Assembly: GCA_037176905.1 (NCBI GenBank)
Contig: JBBBWG010002926.1
Span: forward strand, 1 to 25,042
DNA from: Azolla pinnata
Lineage: Eukaryota > Streptophyta > Polypodiopsida > Salviniales > Salviniaceae
Reading direction: 5' to 3'
DNA: 25,042 nucleotides
Shown here: positions 8,547-23,766 of the stretch, piece after piece
How the letters are laid out: each line of letters starts with the position of its first letter
Position numbering within the stretch: the stretch's first letter is position 1
The notes under the pieces: model-generated
Seen by the model: only the letters and a program-made list of their open reading frames with translations
What the model was told of the DNA's origin: nothing
Database searches by the model: none
Made by a program: the position numbers and the translations under genes

Positions 8547-9189
8547 AAAAAAGAAGAGGGCTAAAAATGAATCTTCCACTAAAAATAATCAATTCCACTA
8601 AAATTGTTCAATCAATTCCGCCAGTATTGATTTTATCCCTAATAATCACTTCTCACTAGCTGATCTTAATCGATTCTCGTATTACATCCGATCAACAAAA
8701 GCTGCTAGTTCTCAGAATCTAATCGATCGATTAACGCGTCGCCTTGATATTAATCAAATAATTGAGCATTAATCAATCACTTTTAATTTGATGCACACAA
8801 TGGATGAATTTGCCACGAATAAATCAATCGCGCGTGAGATTTTAGAACCAGGCGTTAGTTTGGGATTTGTTTTGGCTTTGGTTCGGGGCGTTAAAATGCG
8901 ATTGATAATTTTGTCAGGCGGTGTGTATCGGTACTTTTCCCTTTTTTTCTTTTTTTTGGTTTTTTGTTTTTCCGGGGCGCGATGCGATCCCGGCCGTTGG
9001 ATCATGGGCGACAAGAAAGCGCGGGAAGAGGGCGGGGAAAAAAAGCAGGAGCCGCGCGGGAACGCAAAAAGCGCAGCAGCGCGCGGGAACGCAAAACGCG
9101 GCGCGGGCCGCCTTCTTTTGGGCGGACAGGTGTGAACACAAGAAACCTGCGCCTTTTCTCTTTCTTCCTTTCTTCCTTTCCTCGCTCGT

Positions 9190-9303
9190 TCGTCTTCGTC
9201 TTCGCCCTCGTCTTCTTCATCGTCGTCTTCTTCTTCATCGTCGTCGTCGTCGTCGTCGTCGTCTTCTTCTTCTTCTTCTTCTTCTTCGTCTTCGTCTTCT
9301 TCC
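9190..9303 (+). repeat. TTC/GTC trinucleotide microsatellite
   Basis: Mixed TTC, GTC and ATC triplets run for over 100 bases, forming an almost pure pyrimidine-plus-G strand. Read on the - strand this gives Asp/Glu-rich or Lys-rich open frames, which I regard as artefacts. It lies a few hundred bases upstream of the likely demethylase transcription start. Confidence 0.85.
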
Positions 9304-9489
9304 TTTTGCTTTTCCCTGCACAGGCGCACTGCACTGTGCGCGCTGCGCAGCGGGACGAACAGAAAGAGGCTTCCGCCGCTCGCCCTCGGACCTCGCCCTC
9401 GCCCCTGGCGTTCTCTTCTTTCCTTTTCGGGGGGAGCCAAAGATTCCCTCTCCTCGCAATGCTGCTGCTCCTTTCTCCGCCTCCGATCT

Positions 9490-9502
9490 CCCCCCCCCCC
9501 CC
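9490..9502 (+). repeat. Poly(C) run of 13
   Basis: A 13-base C homopolymer in the CT-rich promoter or leader of the demethylase gene. Its length is probably variable and is prone to sequencing error. Confidence 0.8.
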
Positions 9503-9604
9503 GCCCCCTCTCTCGTCGTCTCCGTCTCTCCAGCAGGCGCGCCGGGGGATTTCTGCATCGAGCTCTCGCTTTGCTCTAGGTCAACACCCTGCAGCGCTGT
9601 AGCT

Positions 9605-9649
9605 ATGGCGCTCCGCTTCCTCCGCCCTTCGCTGCTCCCCGTGGATTAG
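9605..9649 (+). CDS. Short leader ORF, 14 codons
   Basis: An ATG at 9605 opens a 14-residue frame (MALRFLRPSLLPVD) ending in TAG. It lies in the CT-rich region taken as the demethylase leader. Whether it is transcribed is not known. If it is, it is one of several leader ATGs before the main start. Confidence 0.2.
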   Translation: MALRFLRPSLLPVD

Positions 9650-10340
9650 CCGGCTCCTCCTCCTCTTCCTTCTGGTTCTTTCTTGCTCAACCAGAAGAAA
9701 GAAGGAAAGAAGGAAAGAAAGAAAGAAAGAAAGAAAGTACCTTCTCTCCTTCCCATTCTTCTCCTCCTCCTACTCCTCCTGCAACCAGAAAGAATCGCTC
9801 TCTCTCTCTCTCTCTGTGTCTCTCCCCTTGACAGGCGGATCATCATCTATCTTGCTTCACATTTCTTTTCTTCTCCACCATTCTACTTCTTCGACTGAAA
9901 GGATTCGTCTGTTGCTCCGCGACGTAAAGGCAAGGCGACATTTCTCTCCCCCGTTTCGCTTCGTCACCAGCAAGATCCAGTTTTCTTCTGCTGCCCTCAA
10001 CAAAGAAGCGTCTTTTTGCCATCTCATCCCATCTGCAAAAATCATCGTTGCGTTGTCACCATCTTCCTTGGATTTCGTCTCGTTCTTTCCATGATGACAG
10101 CAAACGCCAGTTGTCCTCTCTCCGTATTCACAGGAGCCTTGTGGTTCGTGAAGTCTCTTCTTTAACAGGAAGGCACTTCTTCTACCACATTCTCCCTGGA
10201 CGAGACGGTTATATTCTTCATTCTTCATCTTCCCTTCCTCCATTTGCGGGAGTGCACCTCATCGTTTTAGCTTTGCTGGAGATAAACCTTTCGTTCATCG
10301 TCGTCACCATCATCGTTTTCTTCTTGATCTGCGATGACTT
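9650..10340 (+). other. Probable 5' leader exon of the JMJ13-like gene (5' end not determined)
   Basis: This CT-rich stretch has GAAA repeats (9706-9736) and CT repeats (about 9797-9815). It ends at GATGACTT before GTAAGT (10341), a near-perfect plant splice donor. Joined to the acceptor at 11921, the exon gives no long frame: the ATG at 10333 would yield a 17-codon ORF that stops before the main start. This suggests a non-coding leader exon with upstream ORFs. The transcription start cannot be placed; the exon may begin anywhere from about 9400. Confidence 0.5.
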
Positions 10341-11322
10341 GTAAGTTCTCCTTCCATCTTTATTACCCGTTTGAGCTTCCCGCTCGTACGGCTCGCTTGT
10401 ATGACTTGAGTACGCGGCGTTCGTCTCCTTCACATGCATTCGTTTGCTTCTTTTTAAGCGTATCTGACATTAGACTGTCTTTTTGAACACAACCAAATTT
10501 TCTTGACCAGCGGAAATATCTGAAATTTTAGGATTTTCCCTTTTAGATTCCAGTTAACAATTGGCTTCTGTACAGACTTGATATTTCAGTGCATTTTAAC
10601 TTCTTGAAATCTTTCGAGTTTATCGTTTAAAGACTGAAAAGCCATCAATCTTTAAAAACTATAGTAAAATTTGATGGCCGGTTTTTGATGCCTATTGTGA
10701 ATGGAAAGTTATCGTGGAATTTCAGTAAATTTTGTCCTCCGCAAGGTACCTAGATGTAAACTATGGTCCAATCTAGATGATTTTTCTGTAAAATATTGGT
10801 TTCTGCCGCAAGCCTGTTTATACTAGGGTAACTTTTGTTCCATGGCTTGGATTGTGAAATGGCGCAGCTGAAAATATAAAAAGAACAGAATTCTTAAACG
10901 TAGGGATGTTCTTCCATTAGAAACTGGCGTAAATAGCTTGAAACGTTCAGTAAACAGCAGGAAAGCAGCCTCTTTTACACGATAACAGGATGTTATTGAA
11001 GGTAGGCTCTCTCTCCTGAATGCTGCTATGGTTTCTAACAAAAATCGGACAATGTGAAGATCGTAATGTATGTCTGGCGACCAGATATTTCTGTTCCTAT
11101 GGAAATATCTGTAGCATTCCTTTATGCTGTAAAAAACACGAGGCAAGAAAAAGGAGTAACATGACAGAAGATAATGTACACCTGAAATTATGATAGGCCA
11201 CTTTGTAGTAGTCTGCAAAACTAAATCAATCTTAATAGCCAGACTTCTTGTTGGAGCTTGAAACATTTGCTTCACACCATGTTGTGCTGAATTAGTCTGC
11301 GGGAATAGGGAAAACTTCTGTA

Positions 11323-11579
11323 TTAAGAAAACAGACATTCAAAGGAAAAAGGCTTATGTTTGTAAAAGGGTTATATTGTTGCTTTGAAGGTGGTACCATT
11401 TTCTTAACCAAAAAGTTTGGTGATCAAAAACCTTGATGCTAGAATGGGGAGATCGTCTGTGCTAGGAAAACAGACTTGAGAAGGAAAACATCCTATGTCC
11501 ATATAATCGTTGTATTATTGCTTTGACAGTGGTGCCATTTTCCTAACCAAGAGGTTTGGTGATAAAAAACCTTAATGCT
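11323..11579 (+). repeat. Tandem direct repeat, two copies of about 117 bp
   Basis: Copy 1 (11323-11440) and copy 2 (11463-11579) align along their length: TA(A/G)GAAAACAGAC, AAGGAAAA, ATTATTGCTTTGA, GTGGT.CCATTTTC.TAACCA, TTTGGTGAT, AAAAACCTT.ATGCT. They lie inside the leader intron of the demethylase gene, with a period of 140 bp. Confidence 0.85.
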
Positions 11580-11763
11580 CTGGGATTCTCTTTCATCTAC
11601 CTTATTGTTCCCATGCTTGCTGAATAAATCGTAGGAAAAAAGTCCTTCAGAAAAGGTTTATCACTAGGAATTCAAGGGAAGGATTTATATTGGAAGGAGA
11701 CCAGGATGTTGTTTATGAACTGATGCATGGATTTGCTATACTCTATTTGATGAATTACTACTT

Positions 11764-17242
<5,479 letters not shown>

Positions 17243-19206
17243 GGGAATAGATTCGAATCGAAGCCATGGATATATTACAGGAAAGAAGCAGAGGGTGAAG
17301 CGATAGATTTGTCGATAGTATTCAACACACCAAGCGAGGTTCCAAAAGGCTCCACCATCATGTTCTTGGTTCTACAAGCGTGATGGTTTGCCATCAAGGG
17401 ATGCCCCAAAATGGAACGGTAAGACATCTCAATGAATATTTTTAGACTAGATATTCCGGTTAGATTGGATCAAGTAAAAAAAAAGTAAATGATGCATGTA
17501 CATTCCTTAGAGGAGGAGTAGAGAAAACCGCTCTAGAAAGGCTAACCACTAACCCCGATTTATCCCGAGTCTTGTCTGCTCGACATGGCATCAAAGGTAG
17601 GGTGATCCGAGTTTCACAATTGTCGAGCAGAAGTCTCACATTTTTAGAAGAAAGAACCAATACATAAAGGAGAAAAAAACCCTCTTCCGGAGCTAGCTCG
17701 CGACCCTGTGGATCGGAGAAGCAAAGGAATGATTGTTTCTTGGTTCTTCCTTCTTCCTTCTTCTTTCTGCGGTGCAAAGCACTAGCATTCAATAAGAGAG
17801 AGCCTGTGCATATGGTAATTTTGTACACGGGCCCTTGTTTCTTTCTTCCTTTTTTTGTAGGGGGATTATTCTTTTCATTTCTGATTCCCACGAAAGGGGA
17901 ATGAACGCTGCTGATGATTCCCACAAAAGAAAAAAAAGAGTGGGGAATGAATGGTTCAGAAAGAAAACGGAAATGATGTGATCAATGCCATTTTTGCTCT
18001 TCCACGAAACTGGTTTTTTATGTTTGCTGTCTACCCTTTTTTTTTGTCAATCTCTTGGCTTCTCTTTTCCAGAAAAATGGGAAAGATCTCTCCTTGCTTG
18101 GGATATCGCCGCGATTCGGCGATCTTTCCTCCCAATGCGTGATGTCAAGATTTCTAAAAGGCAGGTTTGGTCAATCAATGCCATTGTTCAGACAGAAAGG
18201 CAATCAAATACATACAGTTCAACCCAAAGGCTTTATAATATTCTGCTCGAATAGCTTGCATTTGGGATCGGGCTCACTGTATAACCTTAATGAGTGATAT
18301 AACTAATGTTGGATCAGCTGTTGTGCCGGGGAAATAGTAAGCAAATAGTAGGCTTGGCAGATGTGTTTTTTTGCTTGAAGGTATATCTTACTGCTGGCAT
18401 TGCACCATTCCAACGATTCCTGTGGCGATTTGAAGGCTTACATGCTCCCGTTCTTGTATCTCGCATTGACGCTTGCAAAACGCCGTTCCCGAAATGATTC
18501 TTGCAAATGAATTTGTAATACGGGGTGAGATGGAACTTCGCTCGACTTTTGATGAACTTCTTGAGGCATTGCCAGAAAGAGTTGCATGATGGCAGAGTGT
18601 CCGATTCTTGCTTATATAGATCCCTCTTATTCCAAGGCCACGATGAAATGAATTTTAGCCTTTCGCCCTTGGCTCTTGCAAACTGCATTGGCTAGCTCGT
18701 TCAATCTTATCCAGCAAAATCAAAGATCTTCATAAGAACGTGGGGAGCCGCTGCTTGAACCACTGTCTGATTGCTCCATGACATTGTGCATTGGCAGAAA
18801 TAATCTTACTCGTTACATCCGAACGCCGACTGAAATTAGAGTTTGCAAATCAACTCCTAGTTTTATTGCTAACCGATCAATTTTGAATCGCTTCTCGCTA
18901 CTCGATTGTATCCTTCTTTTACAAATCGCTTCCTGCAATCCCTTCTCATATCCATTGATTCATAATCTTCCTGCTGTTGTTTACTAATTGCTGCCTACGT
19001 CCTACCGCTATTTACTCATTGCAAAGCCTTCTTCTCCATCGATGCGCTCAGGATTCGCCGAATCGATCGGCTTGTGATGGTGACTTGTTGAAACGTGATA
19101 GGCATTATTGTATGGGCTTAACAGGAATCTATCGGACCTCAGAATCTTCTTCTGCTTCTTCCTTTGTGTCGAATCGGGCTTTGTCGTGGTCGAATCGATC
19201 GTGATC
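17243..19206. other. Region between the demethylase and polymerase genes
   Basis: The first 200 bp are the demethylase 3' flank. They include a coding-like frame at 17319-17435 (FQKAPPSCSWFYKRDG and onward) preceded by an AG and containing a good donor (AACG before GTAAGA, 17418), possibly an alternative 3' exon. The rest holds no gene I recognise. An inverted repeat lies at 17575-17631. Small frames at 18438-18587 (- strand, 49 codons, with a CTATATAAG upstream on that strand) and 18494-18589 (+ strand, containing EFVIRGEMELRSTFDELLEA) overlap each other and neither is supported. A 154-codon - strand frame (17460-17924) has no motif. Confidence 0.4.
17575..17631. repeat. Inverted repeat, 11-bp perfect arms
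   Basis: TCTGCTCGACA (17575-17585) and TGTCGAGCAGA (17621-17631) are perfect inverted complements separated by 35 bases. It could form a hairpin or be a relic of element ends. No RNA gene features were seen around it. Confidence 0.7.
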
Positions 19207-19236
19207 TTTTTTAGGGTTTGGGGTTTTAGGGTTAAA
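19207..19236 (+). promoter_or_regulatory. Telo-box-like motifs upstream of the polymerase gene
   Basis: Two TTTAGGG-type motifs (TTTAGGGTTT at 19210-19219 and TTTTAGGGTTAAA at 19224-19236) lie about 260-280 bp before the polymerase ATG. Telo-boxes are a known plant promoter element of genes tied to cycling cells, replication and translation. That would suit a DNA polymerase, but their function here is inferred from position only. Confidence 0.5.
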
Positions 19237-19407
19237 TCAGAAATCCCATCGATTTGATGGGCTTGAATCTATTGGGCATGCCCAAAATGGTGCGTGGGGA
19301 TGGGGAAGTACGGAAATTCTAGGAATCAGATGCGGCTTTGGTAGCAGGTTTTGGGTTCCAATCCAATCCGGCTTCCTCTTTTCCTGTCTCTCGATCTTTT
19401 GCTCTGA

Positions 19408-19419
19408 GTAAGTCGCCTG

Positions 19420-19452
<33 letters not shown>

Positions 19453-19477
19453 TGATTGTTTGGTTGCTTGATCATAG
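19408..19477 (+). other. Possible 5'UTR intron of the polymerase gene
   Basis: GTAAGT at 19408 and TCATAG at 19472-19477 would bound a 70-bp intron ending 13 bases before the ATG. The interval is T-rich, as plant introns usually are, and contains a TGAT microsatellite (19421-19450). The size matches other short introns in this window. It is not confirmed by any transcript. Confidence 0.4.
19421..19450 (+). repeat. (TGAT)n microsatellite
   Basis: About seven and a half perfect TGAT units, followed by TTTGATTG variants, in the leader of the polymerase gene, probably inside a short 5'UTR intron. Confidence 0.9.
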
Positions 19478-19490
19478 GAAACCCGGAGTT

Positions 19491-22400
19491 ATGGATTCAA
19501 TCGCCCTGCAGAATCGTCCTCCCGCTGTTGTGGCCTACTTCGTGAGTCTTCTTCTCCTTTGACGCCGCTTTGATTTCAGTTTGAATTGGTTTGATCGTTT
19601 GATTCGCAGCATTTCCGCTCTGATTCTTCTTTATCTTTGGTTTTCCTTCTTTCTTTTTGGCTGGGTGGATGGGGGGGGGGGGAGTGAGATTGGTGTTCAG
19701 GATGTAGACTGCTTTTATGCTCAGTCTGAAATCCTCCGAAGACCACACCTCCGCCATAGCCCTGTTGGAGTTACACAGGTAGGATTTCTCTTTATGTCCA
19801 ATACACTGGAAAAACTCAAAAACAGCCTCCAAGATTTTTCGTCTGTTCCTTCTATGGTTTCGATTTTCAAATTCATCGCGCAATCAGCAATGAAGCTTTT
19901 TTCAATAAACACTTTCTGAGGGATTCAGATGCTGTTAGATTTCATTCAAAGGTCACACATTTCAACAAGCATTTGCTGGAAATTTCGTTGAAGGAACATT
20001 CCTTCCAATAAACGCTCGTGATGAACTTAGATGCTGTTAAATTTCGTTCAAAGAGTGTACCTTTCGATAATCACTTTCCAGGAATTCAGATGCTGTTAAA
20101 TTTCACCCAAAGGACATTCCTTTCACTAAACATTTTCTAGAAATTTAAATGCTGTTAAATGTCATTCGAAACCTTCCGATTTAAGATGGGCTTATGTTTT
20201 CCAAATTTTTGTTGGTCAGAAATCTTTAGTTGTCACTTGTAACTATGTGGCCCGTGAACTTGGTGTGCCGAAAATGGCATCCATTCAAGAGGCCAAGCAA
20301 AGGTATGCCGTTTGTCTCTCCATGGAATCAATTCATATTTCCTCAACTCTTGTGAATGTATCAAAAAAGTTTGTTGATCAGTCTTTTCTCAGAAATTCTC
20401 CCTTTCTTCCTAGATTCTTCCGTCTTCAGAGGCTCATTCTTATTGCAAACCTATGAGAAAGTATCATCTACTCTTGCTGTTTGGCTTTTGTAATGAAGCT
20501 CATTCTGGCATTCGATCGTTTTTATAGATGCCCTAATTTAGTTCTCTTTAACGGGGAGGATTTAACACCTTATCGAGCGGCAAGCAAAAATATAATGGCT
20601 GTCATAGCTCGTTTCGGGGTATTAGAGAGGTACATTGTACACATGCTTTCAGATCTGATCAATATTGTCAGGGTAGATCGACCTTTTACTACATATTCAT
20701 TTAGTTAATTGCTGACGTGGATTTTGACAGGCGAGGTCTTGATGAAGCTGCATTAGATATTACATCAGAGGTGCTTAGGAGGGCTAGATCAATGCCAATC
20801 AAGAATTTTTCAGGGCATGTGATTGGCTTCGAAATGGTTGACGAGAATGAGAACGATAGCATTTCTTCTCATTGGAACAACTGTGCTGATCAGAGCGATA
20901 TTGAATTTTATCATATAATGGTTGGTAGCCAAATCGTTGCAGAGATTCGAGCCGCTGTTGAGAAAGAAACCGGATTTCAATGCTCATCTGGGATCGCTTC
21001 CAATGTATTTCTGTGATGGTTCAAATTTGTACATCACTTGCTTTATGCATCTCATCTGAAGAAACAAGCATCAACCTTTTGCTATATCACAACTAATATT
21101 GCTGAATGCATGATATTTTTGAGCCAGAAAATGTTGGCAAAGATGGTCTCTTCGGTCAACAAACCAAACAAACAGACTAGCATACTTAGTTCAGGAGTAT
21201 CTGCATTTCTTAAGCCCCTCCATGTACGCAAGGTAAGTTGGATATCTTTTATTCAGTCTTTTAGCAAACAGTATATTTCTATGCAGTAAAGTAGGATCAT
21301 AAGTGCACTAGTAAAGCAGTATTTAATATCTACCCTTTCAAACTTCTATATTACTTGTCTTTTTAATATAGCTGCCTGGTGTGGGACATCGCACCGAGTC
21401 TATGTTGAATGACATGGGAGTAACAACGCTCGCTGATTTGCAACAAATATCATTATCACAGCTATCAACTAGGTGATGGATGGGTCCGTTTAGTATATAT
21501 TTAAGTTAATTGCCATCCAATGATTATCTGTTGTTTTTCTTACGCCTCTTTAGCCTCTTAGAGATACTGATCTAGCTTCTTTATATCTAGAAGATTTCTA
21601 GCAATATCTAGGTAGTTTGGCGAAATGAAACGTGTGCTCTGTTATGCATTGGTAGGTTTGGAAGCAGAATGGGCACATTGCTTTATGAAAATTGTAGAGG
21701 CGTGGACAATAGTCATGTACAAAATAAAGGCCCACCTAAGTCTCTTTCAGTTGAGGATTCCTTTCAGCCTTGCAGCACTTTCAAGCAAGCAAAGGTAACG
21801 GTCTATATCTTGTAATGTTTCACGAGCAGTGATCTAACAATAGTACCTTTGAACACTGTTAGATGTATTGCAACTGAACTGTGTCCTTTCTAAATTCTCA
21901 TTTAGTACATTGTGAAAAGGCTGGCAGCAGATTTGATTGTGAGGCTAGATGAAGATAAGAGAGAATACGTAAGAAGACCGAACAGCATCACTGTGAAATG
22001 GAGATATCAAGGGAACTGGTAATATAAACACTACATGGAAATTTTCAATCTTGTTCTTTAGCTTCTCTTTAGCTGGACGAAGTGCCAAACAACTGAAGCT
22101 GCTCATTGAAGGTCTTTCAAGAGTACATCAGCTGCTATGCCTCTAGAGGTTCTTTCTACAAGCATCTCGACTGAGAACAGGGTTGAAATTGTGGTACTTG
22201 TTGCAACTAAGTTGCTCATGAATTCTATCGGGAAACAGCCCTTCTCAATCGTGGTGCTCAACATTGGTGCCTCAAACTTTGTTTCTGATCCTTGTGAGAG
22301 TGAGGGGGCATCTCGCGATATTCGTTCCTTTTTCAAGGGACGATCGCAGGTGTTTAAATGTGTGTCAAAGGTTGTGAGCGATTTTGAACCTCAGTCCCTT

Positions 22401-23407
22401 CGAGAAGAGTACGAAAATATATGCTTGCCATCCATTCAAAGCAATATTGCGCAAAACTGGAGAGAGACTGATCACGCCCAAGTTGAGATGAAATTGGATG
22501 TAGAGGAGCAGTTAGAAGGTTAAAAGAAAAAAAACAAATACCACTTTTAGCTTTGAATCTTCTCCTAATGGATTTTCATGCTTTTGCTAAGCTTGGTCCG
22601 TTTGTATGATGTTTCCCTGTATACAGATCGGTTCTTTGGCGAAGATTGTGAAAAGCTATACTTCCCGTCCATTCAAAGCAATATTGTGAAACCTTGCGGA
22701 GAGATGGTTCGCATACAAGGTGGGTGGAAGTTGGATACAGGAGGTAAAAGAAAAATGACATCTCTTGAATTGTTTAACTTCACTTCAATCAATTTTGATC
22801 TACTTCTTTATGGTTGATGGAAGCAGATGAATGGATCGTGAAACAATCTATGGAAGAAAAATCCATCTTGCAAGAAGATTTGACCTCCGGTTCATGTATA
22901 AAGAGGGTGGATAATGCTCATGTTGAGGTGATTGAGCCTGTGACAGCAGAGTTAGAGGAAGAGCAAAGGATAAGCTCTGTTGTTTTGCATGAAAATCTAC
23001 CTGGGAATGGAACCCACTTTAGTGGATCACTTCCATTCGACATCAATAATTCCAGAGGAGGTAGGCATCAATTCATTTGTGAGAAATGTGGTCAAGAAAT
23101 TGACTGCGTGGGACCTCAATCAAGACAGGAACATGATGACTATCACTTGGCATTAGATCTGGATCTGCAGGAACAAGAATCCGATTGGCATGCACAATCA
23201 AGCCAAGTGCATGATGACCATTGCTTAGCATCCAGCTTGAGTTCCCAGCAACGAGTTTCAGCAAATTCGACAACTCAGCCTTTGATGCACCCATCCCCCG
23301 GTGGTAAACGCAAGATTTCTAACTGCTCCAGCAAAAAACGAAGGATTCAAAACGGGACTCTTGACTGCTTTGTCTATTGCAGTAAACGGCAAAGAACTTT
23401 TGTCTGA
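19491..23407 (+). CDS. POLI: DNA polymerase iota-like Y-family translesion polymerase with UBZ finger
   Basis: Twelve exons join in frame to 716 aa: 19491-19541, 19701-19778, 20220-20302, 20528-20629, 20731-21004, 21128-21232, 21372-21472, 21656-21794, 21906-22018, 22112-22518, 22627-22743, 22827-23407. Palm catalytic acids are D18 (DVDCFYAQ) and D109/E110 (ERRGLDEAALDIT). The finger sequence GVTQKSLVVTCNYVAR keeps Q43, K44 and L46, matching the Gln-Lys-x-Leu of animal polymerase iota. NGEDLTPYR, VGSQI.AE and GIASN also fit iota, not eta (no YEAR.FGV or ASIDE.Y). A thumb HhH (LPGVGHRTE) is at 232-240 and the little finger begins near PKSLSVEDSF (about 290). The C-terminus has a C2H2 UBZ3-type ubiquitin-binding finger (C608, C611, H626, H630; HDDYHLALDL), basic NLS stretches and a PIP-like end (TLDCFV). 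It would insert bases opposite DNA lesions in the nucleus, recruited by ubiquitinated PCNA. The tail of exon 10 and exon 11 are duplicates. ATG 19491 was chosen because it opens exon 1 directly before the palm strand. Confidence 0.92.
19901..20178 (+). repeat. Tandem repeat of about 59 bp, five units, in polymerase intron 2
   Basis: Units start near 19901, 19961, 20003, 20062 and 20121. The consensus is roughly TTTCAATAAACACTTTCT..GAATTCAGATGCTGTTAAATTTCATTCAAAGGACATTCC (written in overlapping pieces: TTTCAATAAACACTTTC, ATGCTGTTAAATTTC, AAAGGACATTCC). Unit 2 is shortened by loss of the ATGCTGTTA core. The whole array lies within the 441-bp intron 2, making up about 60% of it. Confidence 0.85.
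22399..22760 (+). repeat. Exon-donor duplication in the polymerase gene
   Basis: Two copies of about 125-130 bp (22399-22530 and 22636-22760) share a 19-base identical core (22431-22449 and 22668-22686) and the following coding sequence. They also share the splice donor with its purine-rich start (GGTTAAAAGAAAA against GGTAAAAGAAAAA). At protein level the copies read CLPSIQSNIAQ and YFPSIQSNIVK, each ending in a phase-1 donor. Confidence 0.85.
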
Positions 23408-23760
23408 TCAAATGTAAAGTGTAATTGTAAAACCAGAAGAAAGCAGTGGTTCTAAAACCGGACATTTGGTTGGGGGGGGAAATGTGATCTGAAAACTGTG
23501 TTTGCGAACACTGTTTTGTGTTTATAACTGTGTTTACTAGGACTTTTTGGAATCTCATTTTGCCATGCAATCAGTTTGAAAGTGTTGCTGGGTGCGTCAA
23601 TTTACTTCATCGGTCACTGTAAAGCAGCCTTGCATTGTGTACAAATGCTCTTTCTCGCAGCAGTTTCGGCATTTGAAGCACACAGTTTCGGCCCTTATGC
23701 ATTGTTAGGATTACTTGATGTGATGCAATAAGGGCAGAATTACCTCGGGGCAATAACAGA

Positions 23761-23766
<6 letters not shown>

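Larger units (their letters stand above)
7766..8905. mobile_element. Putative non-autonomous element or composite repeat block
   Basis: This AT-rich block contrasts with its flanks and is built of related copies. A module with TTTTAACGCC ... AAATCACGGATTAA .. GCCTGGTT occurs directly at 7766-7808 and 7858-7903, and in inverted, diverged form at about 8845-8903 (GAACCAGGCGTTAGTTTGGG ... GGCGTTAAAAT). The inside carries two direct copies of an approximately 160-170 bp unit (8157-8330 and 8391-8546) and a partial third (about 8656-8790). No ORF for a transposase is visible. Inverted ends around an ORF-less AT-rich interior fit a MITE or solo non-autonomous DNA transposon. Target-site duplications were not identified, so a local satellite-like expansion remains possible. 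Confidence 0.4.

Noticed and set aside
8769..9440. - strand 223-codon frame with a long Glu/Asp run
   Set aside because: The acidic run is the TTC/GTC microsatellite read backwards; the flanks are basic low-complexity with no motif.
9235..9558. - strand frame ending in a poly-Arg stretch
   Set aside because: Same microsatellite in another phase; no natural protein features.
10823..11338. - strand 171-codon frame in the leader intron
   Set aside because: AT-rich, no motif, begins at an unsupported start, and is covered in part by the intronic direct repeat.
17460..17924. - strand 154-codon frame, considered as an organelle-derived insertion
   Set aside because: I could not match it to any plastid or mitochondrial gene, and part of it depends on a purine-rich tract. 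A search against organelle genomes would decide.
19901..20178. Repeat array considered as CRISPR
   Set aside because: Units are contiguous diverged tandem copies without spacers, inside a plant intron.
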